From Saccharopolyspora flava (GTDB lineage Bacteria; Actinomycetota; Actinomycetes; Mycobacteriales; Pseudonocardiaceae), in the NCBI RefSeq assembly GCF_900116135.1, contig NZ_FOZX01000015.1, forward strand, positions 52,888 to 116,887: a stretch of DNA of 64,000 nucleotides. The letters are read 5' to 3'. Of this stretch, positions 1-8,648 are shown in pieces. Within the stretch, counting starts at the first letter, position 1. The number at the start of each line of letters is the position of its first letter. The position numbers were made by a program, and so were the translations under genes. The notes under the pieces are model-generated. The model was given only the letters and a program-made list of their open reading frames with translations, had not been told where the DNA came from and searched no databases.

Positions 1-22
1 AAGCAAGCGAGGAGGGCGGTTG

Positions 23-664
23 ATGACCAAGAGCGACGTGGCCTACGACGAGGTGCGGGAGAAGATCCTCTCCGGGGAGTTCCCACCCGGGTCGGTGATC
101 AACCAGGCCACCCTGGCCCACTCCATCGGCATCAGCACCACCCCGCTGCGGGAGGCGCTGCGGCGCCTCAAGGCCGAAGGGCTGGTCGAGCTCGGCGCGC
201 ACCGCGACGCCAAGGTCACCGAGCTCAAGGCCGAGGAGAACCGGGACCTGCTGGAGATGCGGCGCTCCCTCGACCCGATGGCCGCCTCGCTGGCCGCGCA
301 GCGGCGCACCAAGGACGACATCGCCGAGATCCGCGCCTCCCTGGAAGGCCTGCGGGCGATGCCCGGCGACCCCGACTACGCGCACCTGCTGCACCACCGG
401 CGCTACCACCGCGCGATCTACCGGGCCTCGCACAACGAGCTGCTCGTCGAGGCGCTGGAAGGCCTGTGGGACAAGGCCGATCGCTACCGCCGGTTCGCCC
501 TGGAGGTCGACCGGGGTCCGGAGGCCAGGGCCAAGAAGGACGAGGAGCACCGGATGCTCGCCGAGACGATCATCGCCGGTGACTCCGACGGCGCGGCCGC
601 GGTGATGATCGAGCACATCGACACCAGCCTCGCCGTGCAGGCGACCCACCGGCTGCTGTCGTGA
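23..664 (+). CDS. GntR-family (FCD) transcriptional regulator
   Basis: Residues 1-70 form a winged helix-turn-helix (the stretch ending TTPLREALRRLKAEGLVEL is typical of GntR). Residues about 85-210 form an FCD effector-binding domain; the pattern HRAIYRASHNELL followed by EEHRMLAETIIAGD and a late IEH supplies the usual metal/ligand histidines. FCD regulators normally sense small carboxylates. ATG at 23 is preferred because GGAGG at 11-15 sits 7 bp before it; a TTG at 20 is the alternative. The stop overlaps the next start by 4 bp (GTGA), so it is probably co-translated with the MFS gene and may control it. Effector unknown. Upstream sequence lies outside the window. Confidence 0.88.
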   Translation: MTKSDVAYDEVREKILSGEFPPGSVINQATLAHSIGISTTPLREALRRLKAEGLVELGAHRDAKVTELKAEENRDLLEMRRSLDPMAASLAAQRRTKDDIAEIRASLEGLRAMPGDPDYAHLLHHRRYHRAIYRASHNELLVEALEGLWDKADRYRRFALEVDRGPEARAKKDEEHRMLAETIIAGDSDGAAAVMIEHIDTSLAVQATHRLLS

Positions 665-1824
665 GGTTCGCCCACCGCCAGGTCTGGGCGCTGCTCGGGC
701 ACGCCGCCCTCGCCCAGCTGATCACCTTCGTCCTGCGCCCGGCCACCACCTACCGGGCCCTGGAACTCGGCGTCCCGGCCTCGTGGCTCGGCGTGCTGTC
801 GGGCAGCTTCGCGCTGGTCCCGCTGGTGCTGGCGCTGCCCGCCGGGCACATCGTCGACCGGCTTGGCGAACGCCGCGTGATGTTCGCCGGCAGCCTGCTG
901 ATGTGCGCGGCCGGGATCGTGCTGCTCACGCTCGGGCACACCGTGCCCGGACTGGTCGCCGGGAGCATCGTGCTCGGCACCGCGCACCTGGGCGCGATCG
1001 TCGGGCAGCAGGCGCTCGTGGCCAACAGCGCCACCTCCGGCCGGATGGATTCCGCGTTCGGCTACTACACCTTCGCCGCCTCGCTCGGCCAGGCCGCCGG
1101 GCCGCTGATGATCGTCGCGTTCGGCGGCTCGCAGGCCATCCCGAACACCACCCCGATCTTCGCGGGCAGCATCGCGATCGCCGTGGCGCTGTTCGCCATC
1201 ACCTTCGCCATCGAGAGCACCCGCACCGAGCGCGGACCGGCCGCCACCGAGAACATCGGCGTGCGCCAACTGCTGCGCATCCCGGGGCTGGCCGGAGCGC
1301 TGCTGACCGCGTGCACCGTGCTGGCGGCCGTGGACATCTCGCTGGTCTACCTGCCCGCGCTCGGGGCCGAGCGCGGCATCGCGTCCTCGCTGATCGGCAC
1401 GCTGCTGGTGCTGCGCGCGGCCTCGTCGATGGCCTCGCGGTTCTTCCTCGGGCGGCTCTCCGAGGTGCTCGGACGCCGCAGGCTGCTGATCCTGAGCATC
1501 TTCGCGGCCTCGGCCGGGCTCGTCGCCGCCGCCGCGCCGGTCCCGGTGTGGCTGCTGCTCGTGGCCGTCACGGTCGCCGGGTTCGGGCTCGGCGTGGGGC
1601 AGCCGCTGACCATGTCCTGGCTCGCCGAGTCCGCCCCGCCGGGCGCCCGCGGGCGCGCGATGTCGTTGCGGCTCACCGGGAACCGGGCCGGGCAGGTGAT
1701 CATCCCCGGCACGATCGGACTAGTCGCGGCGGGCCTCGGCTCGGCCGGGGTCCTCTGGGTCACCGCGGGCGGCCTCGCGCTCACCGGACTGCTGGCCCGC
1801 AACCTCCCGGTCAACCGCAGCTGA
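661..1824 (+). CDS. MFS transporter (12-TM drug/metabolite efflux type)
   Basis: A 387-residue integral membrane protein with about twelve hydrophobic segments. The cytoplasmic loop near residues 60-75 (GHIVDRLGERRVMFAG) matches the MFS signature between TM2 and TM3, and a second copy occurs near residue 255 (FLGRLSEVLGRRRLL). The length is normal for the DHA1/DHA2-like and YfcJ-like groups. The GTG start overlaps the stop of the GntR gene, so the two form a bicistronic unit. The substrate cannot be read from sequence; a carboxylate or drug controlled by the GntR partner is a reasonable inference. Confidence 0.85.
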   Translation: MRFAHRQVWALLGHAALAQLITFVLRPATTYRALELGVPASWLGVLSGSFALVPLVLALPAGHIVDRLGERRVMFAGSLLMCAAGIVLLTLGHTVPGLVAGSIVLGTAHLGAIVGQQALVANSATSGRMDSAFGYYTFAASLGQAAGPLMIVAFGGSQAIPNTTPIFAGSIAIAVALFAITFAIESTRTERGPAATENIGVRQLLRIPGLAGALLTACTVLAAVDISLVYLPALGAERGIASSLIGTLLVLRAASSMASRFFLGRLSEVLGRRRLLILSIFAASAGLVAAAAPVPVWLLLVAVTVAGFGLGVGQPLTMSWLAESAPPGARGRAMSLRLTGNRAGQVIIPGTIGLVAAGLGSAGVLWVTAGGLALTGLLARNLPVNRS

Positions 1825-2141
1825 CCGCGCGAACCGGGGAATGATCTCCCGATCACGGGGAGGTAACCCACCGCGACTTTCCGCAATTCTCGGTGGGTCG
1901 CAGCACGCCGTGGTGAGTTCATCGCGCGCACTCGCGCGGGCGTTACGAATTCTTCGAAAAACGGCCTGGAACAGGGGAAATCACGCCGCGTTCGCATTCC
2001 ACTACGGTTTCCAACCTACTCCGGAGTACGGTTGTCCGCTTCGAATTGACTGTGTATGGTCGCTGCCGTTGTGAACGGCCAGTCGGGGCTACGTGGGCCG
2101 CTTCTCTTTAAACGAGTGCCGCCTACACGATTTAGGGAATC
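1825..2141. other. 317-bp intergenic region with no supported gene
   Basis: Base composition is lower in GC than the flanking genes, especially 1900-2140, as expected for a promoter region. TTGACT at 2046-2051 is a possible -35 box for the MHYT gene, but no convincing -10 partner was found at standard spacing. The short open frame at 1841-2074 has no ribosome site or recognisable motif and was not called. Confidence 0.4.
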
Positions 2142-2936
2142 ATGGGTCCTTTAGGCTCGACGACCGAGTTCGGTTTCGGCTGGTTGACACCGGTCCTGTC
2201 GTTCGTCATGGCGTGCGTCGGCGCCGGGCTCGGACTGCGCTGCATGGTCCGGGCGCTGGGGACCACCGGACGCGCCCGGCGCAGCTGGCTGATCAACGGC
2301 GCCTTCGCCATCGGCACCGGGATCTGGACGATGCACTTCATCGCGATGCTGGGCTTCAGCGTCGTGGGCACCGACATCCGCTACGACGTGCCGCTGACGG
2401 TGTTGAGCCTGGTCGTGGCCATCATCGTGGTCGGCATCGGGGTTTTCGTCGTCAGCTACAGCCGCAGCAAGACGCCCGCGGTGCTCGGCGGCGGGGTGAT
2501 CACCGGCCTCGGCGTCGCGGTCATGCACTACGTGGGCATGGCGGCGATGCGGATGTCCGGCTCGATCAGCTACGCACCGCTGACGGTGGCGCTGTCGGTG
2601 CTGATCGCGGTCGTGGCGGCCACCGCCGCGCTGTGGGCGACGCTGACGGTGACCGGGCCGGTCGCGGCCTTCGGCGCCTCGGTGGTCATGGGCATCGCGG
2701 TGAGCCTCATGCACTACACCGGAATGTCTGCGGTGAACGTCCACCTGCATTCCGGGGCGCACTCCATGCATTCAGAACTGCCCGGCGCCACGCCGATGGC
2801 GTTCATCTTCCCGCTGACCGTGCTGCTGGGCACCTACCTGTTCCTGTCCTCGGCGTTCGTGGCGATCTCGCCCAACGTCAGATCCGGGAAAACCACCGCC
2901 CGAGCACCCGAAGAACGTCAGACCGTCTCCGGATAA
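2142..2936 (+). CDS. MHYT-domain integral membrane sensor protein
   Basis: 264 residues, seven predicted membrane segments. Three diagnostic motifs, MHFIAM, MHYVGM and MHYTGM, recur near residues 64, 127 and 190, spaced about 63 residues apart, which is the hallmark of the MHYT sensor domain (proposed to bind copper and sense diatomic gases or redox). The protein ends about 40 residues after the last helix and carries no GGDEF, EAL or kinase output, so it is a stand-alone sensor or channel-like module. It lies 105 bp upstream of the conservon in the same direction, separated by two small stem-loops. The ATG follows AGGGA. The ligand is not deducible. Confidence 0.85.
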   Translation: MGPLGSTTEFGFGWLTPVLSFVMACVGAGLGLRCMVRALGTTGRARRSWLINGAFAIGTGIWTMHFIAMLGFSVVGTDIRYDVPLTVLSLVVAIIVVGIGVFVVSYSRSKTPAVLGGGVITGLGVAVMHYVGMAAMRMSGSISYAPLTVALSVLIAVVAATAALWATLTVTGPVAAFGASVVMGIAVSLMHYTGMSAVNVHLHSGAHSMHSELPGATPMAFIFPLTVLLGTYLFLSSAFVAISPNVRSGKTTARAPEERQTVSG

Positions 2937-2955
2937 CAACCGTTCCCCGCGTTTT

Positions 2956-3012
2956 CCCGCCACTCGATTTCGCTGGTGGCGGGCTGAATCCGCACATCTC
3001 ATTCCCGGATTC
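2956..3012. terminator. Two consecutive stem-loops between MHYT gene and conservon
   Basis: The first stem is CCCGCCA (2956-2962) with TGGCGGG (2977-2983). The second is GAATCCG (2986-2992) with CGGATTC (3006-3012). Neither has a T tract, so this is either a weak terminator for the MHYT gene or structured leader of the conservon mRNA. Confidence 0.4.
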
Positions 3013-3041
3013 TCCATTTCGGGATGGAGGACTGAACACGC

Positions 3042-5399
3042 ATGTCTGCGCAACCGGCCCGATCCACGAAGCGGCACCTGCCGTCCGCCCTGCTGCCGAA
3101 GGCGCTGCGGCCCAAGACGGTGCGGGCCAAGACCGTCGCTCTGCTGGCGGTGCCCGTGGTCTCGCTGATGGCGCTGTGGTCGCTGACCACCGTGACCGTC
3201 GTGCAGGACGCCTGGTCGCTGCACCAGGCCGAACAGCTCGACCGCGCCCTGTCGGCGCCGCTGCACCAGGTGGTGCGCGACCTGCAGGACGAGCGGGCGG
3301 CCGCGGCGCGCCACCTGTCCACGCCCGGCTCCACCGGCGAGCTCGAAGCGCTGCACCAGCGCAGCACCGCGGCCGCCGAGGAGCTGCGCACCCAGGTGCA
3401 GCGCTCCAGCGCGACCATCGCCAACCTCGCGCCGCAGATGCGCGACCGCGTCGCCGCGTTCAACACCGACCTGGACGCCCTGGCCGACCGGCACCAGTCG
3501 GTGCTGGCGGCCAACACCGACTGGGACGGCACCTACCGGGCCTACACCGCCGCGATCGACGGCGCCTTCTCGCTTCAGGAGCAGATCGCGACCGCCCAGC
3601 AGGGCCAGGCCGCCGAGGACGCCCGGCTGGCGCTGGGCATCGGGCGGGTCGAGGAGATGCTGGAACGCCAGAACACCGCCGCCACCTCGGCTTTCGCCGG
3701 TGCGCGGATGAGCGGTGAGCAGCACGAGGCGTTCGCCGAGGCGCTGGGCGGGCAGCGCGTGCTCACCGCCGACCTCATGCCCGACCTCGCCGCGGGCGAC
3801 CGCGACGCCTACCGGCAGCTCACCGAGACCGACGCCTACCGGGACCTGGCCGACATGCAGTCCCGGCTGCTGAACACCGACCCGGCCGCGCTCGGCACGG
3901 TCCCGCCGAAGCTGTGGGACGAGTCGGTCGCGCAGGTCTCGCAGGCGATGGACGCCGGCCGCGACCGGGTCGCGCAGGCGGGTGCGGCCGCGGCCGCCGC
4001 GGCCGGTGCCGCGGTGCTCGACCGCGCGATCTGGACGGTCGCGCTGGGTCTGGCCGCGGTGCTGCTGGCGCTGGCGATCTCGGTGCGCATCGGCCGCGGC
4101 ATGGTCATCGAGCTGGTCGGACTGCGGAACTCGGCGATGGAGCTGGCCGACGAGCAGCTGCCCGCGGCGATGCGGCGGCTGCGGGCCGGCGAGCACATCG
4201 ACGTCTCCACCGCCGTCCCGGTGATCACCCCGGGCGAGGGCGAGGTCGGCCAGGTGGGCCGGGCGCTCAACGCCGTGCAGCACTCGGCGCTGCAGGCCGC
4301 CGCCGAACGCGCCGAGCTGCTGACCGGTGTCTCCGGCGTGTTCGTCAACCTGGCGCGGCGCAACCAGTCCCTGGTGCACCGGCAGCTCGGGCTGCTGGAC
4401 TCGATGGAGCGCCGCACCGAGGATGAGACGGATCTGGAGGACCTGTTCCGGATCGACCACCTGGCCACCCGCATGCGCCGCCACGCCGAGAGCCTGATCA
4501 TCATGTCCGGCGCCACGCCGGGCCGGGCCTGGCGGACGCCGGTGGCGCTGATGGACGTGATCCGCTCGGCGGTCTCCGAGGTCGAGGACTACACCCGGGT
4601 CAAGATCCGCCGGCTGCCGGACGAGCTGTCGGTGCTGGGCTCGGCGGTGTCGGACGTGACGCACCTGTTCTCCGAGCTGGTGGAGAACGCCACGAACTTC
4701 TCGCCGCCGGATGCCACCGTCCTGGTGCACGGCGAGGCCGTCGGTTCCGGGTTCGTGATCGAGATCGAGGACCGGGGTCTGGGCATGGCGCCGGAGCGGA
4801 TGGCCGAGGCCAACCAGCGGGTCAGGGAGGCGCACCGGCTGGAGCTGTTCGACAGCGGTCAGCTCGGCCTGTTCGTGGTCAGCCGCCTGGCGCACCGCCA
4901 GGGCATCCAGGTCTCGCTGCGCCGCTCCCCCTACGGCGGCACCACCGCCGTGGTGCTGATCCCGTCGTCGATCCTGGTCAACCCGGTGCGCGACGCCGAG
5001 TCCACGATGGACTCCCTCGAACCCGTCGCTCCGCCCGCCGAGGCGTTCCCCGAGCGGGAGCCGGTGCCCGCGGTGGCCACCCGGCTGCCCGACGACCACC
5101 CGGAGCCGGCGTGGACCGCGCCCGAGGTCGTCGACGCCGCCCCCGTCGAACCCGGCCCGGTCGCGGAACCACCGGCCCACTTCGAGGGACGGCTCGACGA
5201 CGACGAGGAGTTCGCCGGGCTCCCCCGCCGCAAGCGGCAGGAGAACCTCGCGCCCGGACTCAAGGCCCGCGACACCCGCGGCACGACTCAGGACGGACCG
5301 GCGCCGTTCGGCGACCGGGTCTCGCCGGAGACGGCGCGCTCGATGATGTCGGCGCTGCAGGAGGGCTTCGCCCGCGGCCGCGGCGACCGCGATGACTGA
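3042..5399 (+). CDS. cvnA: Conservon sensor histidine kinase-like protein (CvnA type, nitrate-sensing domain)
   Basis: 785 residues. A TM helix near 29-50 is followed by a long helical extracytoplasmic NIT-type sensing region (about 55-310), a second TM near 325-348 and a HAMP-like segment. The ATPase module follows: N box SELVENATNF near 545, G1 DRGLGM near 577, then GQLGLFVVSRLAHRQG near 607 and YGGTTAVVLIP. A roughly 130-residue Pro/Glu/Asp-rich tail follows. The DHp-like stretch FRIDHLATRMRRHAE near 470 carries the likely phospho-acceptor region seen in CvnA proteins. First gene of a four-gene conservon that assembles a membrane signalling complex analogous to a GPCR/G-protein set. TGGAGGA lies upstream of the ATG; the 3' end overlaps cvnB by 8 bp. 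Confidence 0.92.
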   Translation: MSAQPARSTKRHLPSALLPKALRPKTVRAKTVALLAVPVVSLMALWSLTTVTVVQDAWSLHQAEQLDRALSAPLHQVVRDLQDERAAAARHLSTPGSTGELEALHQRSTAAAEELRTQVQRSSATIANLAPQMRDRVAAFNTDLDALADRHQSVLAANTDWDGTYRAYTAAIDGAFSLQEQIATAQQGQAAEDARLALGIGRVEEMLERQNTAATSAFAGARMSGEQHEAFAEALGGQRVLTADLMPDLAAGDRDAYRQLTETDAYRDLADMQSRLLNTDPAALGTVPPKLWDESVAQVSQAMDAGRDRVAQAGAAAAAAAGAAVLDRAIWTVALGLAAVLLALAISVRIGRGMVIELVGLRNSAMELADEQLPAAMRRLRAGEHIDVSTAVPVITPGEGEVGQVGRALNAVQHSALQAAAERAELLTGVSGVFVNLARRNQSLVHRQLGLLDSMERRTEDETDLEDLFRIDHLATRMRRHAESLIIMSGATPGRAWRTPVALMDVIRSAVSEVEDYTRVKIRRLPDELSVLGSAVSDVTHLFSELVENATNFSPPDATVLVHGEAVGSGFVIEIEDRGLGMAPERMAEANQRVREAHRLELFDSGQLGLFVVSRLAHRQGIQVSLRRSPYGGTTAVVLIPSSILVNPVRDAESTMDSLEPVAPPAEAFPEREPVPAVATRLPDDHPEPAWTAPEVVDAAPVEPGPVAEPPAHFEGRLDDDEEFAGLPRRKRQENLAPGLKARDTRGTTQDGPAPFGDRVSPETARSMMSALQEGFARGRGDRDD

Positions 5400-5841
5400 G
5401 GTGACCGGGACGACCGACACGAGGGGAAACGACGCGATGCACGCGACCGAGCAGACCCGGGAGCTGAGCTGGCTCCTGGACGACCTGGCCACCAAGGTGC
5501 CGATGGTGCGGGTCGCCCTGCTGCTGTCCAACGACGGCCTGGCGATGGCCTCCTCGGCGTCGATCAGCGCCGAGGAGTCCGAGCACCTGGCGGCGGTGGC
5601 CTCCGCCCTGCAGAGCCTGGCCAAGGGCACCAGCAGGCACTTCGACGCCGGATCGGTCCGCCAGACCATGATCGAGATGGACGGCGGCTACCTGTTCGTG
5701 GTGGCCGCCGGCGGCGGCACCTGCCTGACGGTGTTCGCCGACGCCGGTGCCGACATCGGCTTCATCGCCTACGAGATGGCGCGGCTGATCAACCAGGTCG
5801 GCGAGCACATGTTCACCGCCGAGCGGTTCCGCGATGCGTGA
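5392..5841 (+). CDS. cvnB: Roadblock/LC7-domain protein (CvnB type)
   Basis: 149 residues, roadblock/LC7 fold. The stretch from about residue 20 (ELSWLLDDLATKVPMVRVALLLSNDGL) through VVAAGGGTCLTVFADAGADIGFIAYEMARL is the classic actinobacterial form, thought to act as a GTPase-regulating partner of CvnD. The start at 5392 overlaps cvnA by 8 bp. An ATG at 5437 (MHATEQTREL), preceded by GAGGGG at 5421-5426, is an equally good or better start and would trim 15 residues. Second gene of the conservon. Confidence 0.92.
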   Translation: MTEVTGTTDTRGNDAMHATEQTRELSWLLDDLATKVPMVRVALLLSNDGLAMASSASISAEESEHLAAVASALQSLAKGTSRHFDAGSVRQTMIEMDGGYLFVVAAGGGTCLTVFADAGADIGFIAYEMARLINQVGEHMFTAERFRDA

Positions 5842-5850
5842 GGCGGGACC

Positions 5851-6222
5851 GTGAACTCCGATCAGCACTGGTTCGACGACGAGGCGGGCCCGATGGTCCG
5901 GTTGTTCGCGCTGACCCAGGGTCGCGCGAAACCCCAGGCCACCGGTCTGGACGTGATCGCCCTCGTCGCCGCCCGCACCACGCCCGAGCATGACATGACG
6001 CTCACCCCCGAGCAGGCCGGGATCCTCGACCTGTGCCGGGGGCGTCCGACGCCGGTCGCCGAGATCTCGGCCCGCTCGGACCTGCCGCTGAGCGTCGTCC
6101 GCGTCCTGCTCGCCGACCTCGTCGAAGCCGGGCACATCCGGGTGGAGCGCCCGACCCCGGCTCGCGAGCTGCCGAGCGAGAACATCCTCCAGGAGGTAAT
6201 CGATGGTCTCCGCGCGCTCTGA
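5851..6222 (+). CDS. cvnC: DUF742 winged-helix-like protein (CvnC type)
   Basis: 123 residues with the DUF742 signature: N-terminal GPMVRLFALTQGRAKP, then a helix-turn-helix-like middle (EQAGILDLCRGRPTPVAEISARSDLPLSVVRVLLADLVEAGHI). These proteins are invariable members of conservons and are thought to scaffold the complex rather than bind DNA. GTG start 9 bp after the cvnB stop; the 3' end overlaps cvnD by 20 bp. Confidence 0.92.
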   Translation: MNSDQHWFDDEAGPMVRLFALTQGRAKPQATGLDVIALVAARTTPEHDMTLTPEQAGILDLCRGRPTPVAEISARSDLPLSVVRVLLADLVEAGHIRVERPTPARELPSENILQEVIDGLRAL

Positions 6223-6814
6223 CGGCCCGATGGCCCTCAAGATCCTCATCGCGGGCGGTTTCGGCGTCGGCAAGACCACGATGGTCGGCACCGTCAGCGA
6301 GATCCAGCCGTTGCGCACCGAGGAGCGGCTCACCGAGGCCGGCGCCCAGGTCGACAGCATCGACGGGGTGGAGCGCAAGACCACCACGACGGTGGCGATG
6401 GACTTCGGCAAGATCACCCTGCGGGACCGGTTCGCGCTCTACCTGTTCGGCACGCCCGGCCAGGACCGGTTCTGGTTCTTCTGGGACGACATCGCCCAGG
6501 GTTCGCTCGGTGCCGTGGTCCTCGCCGACACCCGGCGGTTGCGCGACTGCTTCGCGGCGGTGGACTACTTCGAGCGGCGGGAGATCCCGTTCATCGTGGC
6601 GGTCAACCACTTCGACGGTTCCCGCCACTACGACACCACCACCGTGGCCGCCGCGCTCGATCTGGATCCGGGGATTCCGGTCGTGCTCTGCGACGTCCGG
6701 GAGAAGGACTCCGCCAAGGAGATCCTGATCGCCCTCGTCGAGCACGCCAGCCGGACCTACGCCCAGCGCCGCCCCGAACCCGCCACCTACGTCGGACCGG
6801 TGGCACGACGTTGA
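6203..6814 (+). CDS. cvnD: Conservon small GTPase (CvnD type)
   Basis: 203 residues. P-loop GGFGVGKTT near residue 16, switch region with TTTTVAMDFGKITL, a G3-like FGTPGQDRFWFFW (here GTPGQ replaces DTAGQ, typical of CvnD), and VNHFD near 135 as the G4 counterpart of NKxD. It ends the conservon and acts as the output GTPase. An excellent CAGGAGGT ribosome site precedes the ATG at 6203. The gene is followed at once by two GTTTTCATGAAAAC palindromes rather than a conventional terminator. Confidence 0.93.
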   Translation: MVSARSDGPMALKILIAGGFGVGKTTMVGTVSEIQPLRTEERLTEAGAQVDSIDGVERKTTTTVAMDFGKITLRDRFALYLFGTPGQDRFWFFWDDIAQGSLGAVVLADTRRLRDCFAAVDYFERREIPFIVAVNHFDGSRHYDTTTVAAALDLDPGIPVVLCDVREKDSAKEILIALVEHASRTYAQRRPEPATYVGPVARR

Positions 6815-6822
6815 GATTCCCT

Positions 6823-6858
6823 GGGTGGGGGAAGTTTTCATGAAAACTTCCCCCACCC
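6823..6858. repeat. GTTTTCATGAAAAC palindrome, copy 1 (36-bp perfect)
   Basis: Perfect dyad centred between 6840 and 6841, core at 6834-6847, extended outward by AAG, a G5/C5 block and TGGG/CCCA. It is identical over its full length to copy 7 (27223-27258). It sits 9 bp after the cvnD stop codon, the position of a transcription terminator. Confidence 0.9.
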
Positions 6859-6911
6859 CCTCGAGAACGCGAGGGAATGGGATATCCCTGACCTCGGGTT
6901 TTGCTCGTGAT

Positions 6912-6937
6912 GGGGAAGTTTTCATGAAAACTTCCCC
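6912..6937. repeat. GTTTTCATGAAAAC palindrome, copy 2 (26-bp perfect)
   Basis: Core at 6918-6931, flanked by GGGGAA and TTCCCC. It lies 84 bp downstream of the core of copy 1 in the same gap after cvnD. Confidence 0.9.
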
Positions 6938-7049
6938 TACCCCGAGCACCGACCGTCACTTGGTCTGATTGCGGACAATTCGAAAGGTTCTCCTCCCGGC
7001 GGGCGTTCCCCCGTGTACGGATTCCCATGACATGCGGGAGGAGACCGTG

Positions 7050-7211
7050 ATGTCCAACAACAACCGCGCGCGCAGCGAGAGAACGCGCCGCACGGCAGCG
7101 ATCATCGCCGCCGCCGGCGCGAGCGGCGTGCTGATCGCGATGGGTGGCACCGTGCATCACTGCACGCCTGGACAGGGCCGAAATGCCCGGGAGTCCAGCT
7201 CTTTCAGGTGA
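7050..7211 (+). CDS. Possible 53-residue small membrane-anchored peptide
   Basis: GGGAGGAGACC directly precedes ATG 7050 (7 bp spacing), the best support for translation. The product has a basic polar N terminus (SERTRR), one hydrophobic helix (TAAIIAAAGASGVLIAMGG), then a short polar tail with one Cys. This fits a signal-anchored small protein or the 5' remnant of a longer secreted one. No family recognised. It is isolated between the palindromes after cvnD and the convergent CMD gene. Confidence 0.4.
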   Translation: MSNNNRARSERTRRTAAIIAAAGASGVLIAMGGTVHHCTPGQGRNARESSSFR

Positions 7212-7378
7212 ATATCAAGGGTTCCCCAGGAACCTTTCGACTCGCACGCCGAACAGCGTTCTCGGGACGGGATTTCCCCGCCGCGCGGGACGCAAAACGC
7301 TGGGCGCGCCGGGAAAGAAACCCACCGCTCGGGCTGACGGGCATTCCCCAACACGGCACCCCACGGCGTGGGCGCCCG

Positions 7379-7843
7379 TCAGGACGTCGTGCGGGCGCGG
7401 ACCGGGTGGCCGGAGAGGATCGAGACGCGGTTGAAGGCGTTGATCGTGATCGCGGCCCAGGTGATCACCGAGACCTGGTCGTCGGACAGCACCTTCCGGA
7501 CCTGATCGTAGGTGTCCTGGTCGGGCCGCTGCGCGGCCACCAGCGTCACCGCCTCGGCGAGCTCCAGCGCGGCGCGCTCCTCGGCGGTGAACAGCTCGGT
7601 CTCGCGCCAGGCCGGCAGCACGCCCAGGCGCTCGGGGGTCTCCCCCGCCTCCAGGGCGAGGCGGGTGTGCCGGTCGAGGCAGAACGCGCACCCGTTGAGC
7701 TGCGACGCGCGGATGTTGACCAGCTCCAGCAGCACCCGGCCCAGGCCGGCCTCACGCGCGCGCGAGCGGATCTCGGTGGCCGTCGCCGACAGCGCCTTGA
7801 ACGCCGAGGGCGTCTGCTTGTCGAGGAAGATCCGGTCCGCCAT
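7379..7843 (-). CDS. Carboxymuconolactone decarboxylase/AhpD-family peroxidase-like protein
   Basis: 154 residues. The redox motif NGCAFCLDRH near residue 48 is the AhpD CxxC plus downstream His, preceded by VLLELVNIRASQL, as in the YciW/AhpD-like alkylhydroperoxidase group. Expected to reduce peroxides through its vicinal cysteines, or to act as a small redox partner. The ATG at 7843 (MADRIFLDK) was chosen because family homology starts there; the open frame extends further upstream. It lies 61 bp downstream of a TetR gene on the same strand and is probably co-transcribed with it. Confidence 0.85.
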   Translation of the reverse strand: MADRIFLDKQTPSAFKALSATATEIRSRAREAGLGRVLLELVNIRASQLNGCAFCLDRHTRLALEAGETPERLGVLPAWRETELFTAEERAALELAEAVTLVAAQRPDQDTYDQVRKVLSDDQVSVITWAAITINAFNRVSILSGHPVRARTTS

Positions 7844-7904
7844 CGGTTCCGCTCCGTTCGCGCAGCTCGCTCGGCGCGCTCCCGCGCCGCACCGTCGCCG
7901 CAAA

Positions 7905-8546
7905 CTACCCGAGGCCACCGCTCCCGGTCTCGGCCGGGAGACCGAGAGCACGGTGGGTCAGCAGGTCGAGGGTGTCCAGCAGGCGCTCGGTGTCGGGCGG
8001 GTCGTCGCCCTGGACGATGCCCAGGTACAGCGAGTGGTCGATCATGGCCGCCAGCGCGCGGGCGGTGAGCTCCGGGTCGAGGTCGCCGGGCATCAGCCCC
8101 TCCCGCTGCCAGCGGCGCAGCGCGCGGGCCGTCCGGGTGATCGACCGGGCCCGGTGCTTGCGCCGGAGCTCCTGGAACTCCTCGTCGAGGGTGGCGACCT
8201 GCTCGACGATGGCCATCATCCGCGCGTTGCGCAGGTAGGCCTCGTAGTAGGCGCGGTTGGCGCGGCGGATCCGGGCCGCCGGTGACCTACCGGCGGGCAG
8301 CGCGCCCCGGTCGGTCATCTCCGCGAACAGCCGGTCGGCCAGTTCCAGGAACACCGCCTGCTTGGACGGGAAGTAGGTGTAGAACGAGCCGTAGGCGACC
8401 CGCGCGCGCTCGGCGATGTGGGCGATCCGGGTGTCCGGGAAGCCCCGCTCCTCGAAGACCTCCCGGGCCGCGGCCAGCAGCTTCTCGCGGGTCCGGGCGC
8501 CGCGCTCGGTCAGCGGCCGGTCGGGTGAATCCTGGCTGCTGGACAC
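7905..8546 (-). CDS. TetR-family regulator
   Basis: 213 residues. The N-terminal HTH (residues about 18-62, TREKLLAAAREVFEERGFPDTRIAHIAERARVAYGSFYTYFPSK, here quoted in parts) is canonical TetR with the FYTYF recognition end. The C-terminal half is helical, with a TetR_C-like pattern. It is transcribed divergently from the VOC/CMD pair at 8649-9843, with a dyad TGACT-4-AGTCA at 8621-8634 between them, so it most likely represses both directions. Ligand unknown. Confidence 0.88.
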   Translation of the reverse strand: MSSSQDSPDRPLTERGARTREKLLAAAREVFEERGFPDTRIAHIAERARVAYGSFYTYFPSKQAVFLELADRLFAEMTDRGALPAGRSPAARIRRANRAYYEAYLRNARMMAIVEQVATLDEEFQELRRKHRARSITRTARALRRWQREGLMPGDLDPELTARALAAMIDHSLYLGIVQGDDPPDTERLLDTLDLLTHRALGLPAETGSGGLG

Positions 8547-8620
8547 GGTTTTCCCCTCCCGCCGGACCTTGACAAGCCGGTGCCGCCCGGCTCAGGCTGA
8601 CAGCGTCTGAAAAGTTGATA

Positions 8621-8634
8621 TGACTGTCAAGTCA
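8621..8634. promoter_or_regulatory. Probable TetR operator between tetR and VOC gene
   Basis: TGACTGTCAAGTCA is a dyad with 5-bp arms, 14 bp before the VOC start. A related TTGACA lies at 8569-8574 on the same strand. Position and symmetry suit autoregulation by the TetR at 7905-8546. Confidence 0.5.
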
Positions 8635-8648
8635 GCGCGGAGGCGTCA

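Noticed and set aside
1841..2074. A 77-codon frame upstream of the MHYT gene
   Set aside because: No ribosome site, no motif, and a base composition unlike the coding regions around it.
2772..5669. A 965-codon frame on the minus strand opposite cvnA
   Set aside because: Shadow of the conservon kinase; no ribosome site, no recognisable fold.
7217..7236. Stem around AAGGGTTCC/GGAACCTT as a terminator
   Set aside because: The stem is interrupted and short, without a T tract; not distinct enough from chance in GC-rich DNA.
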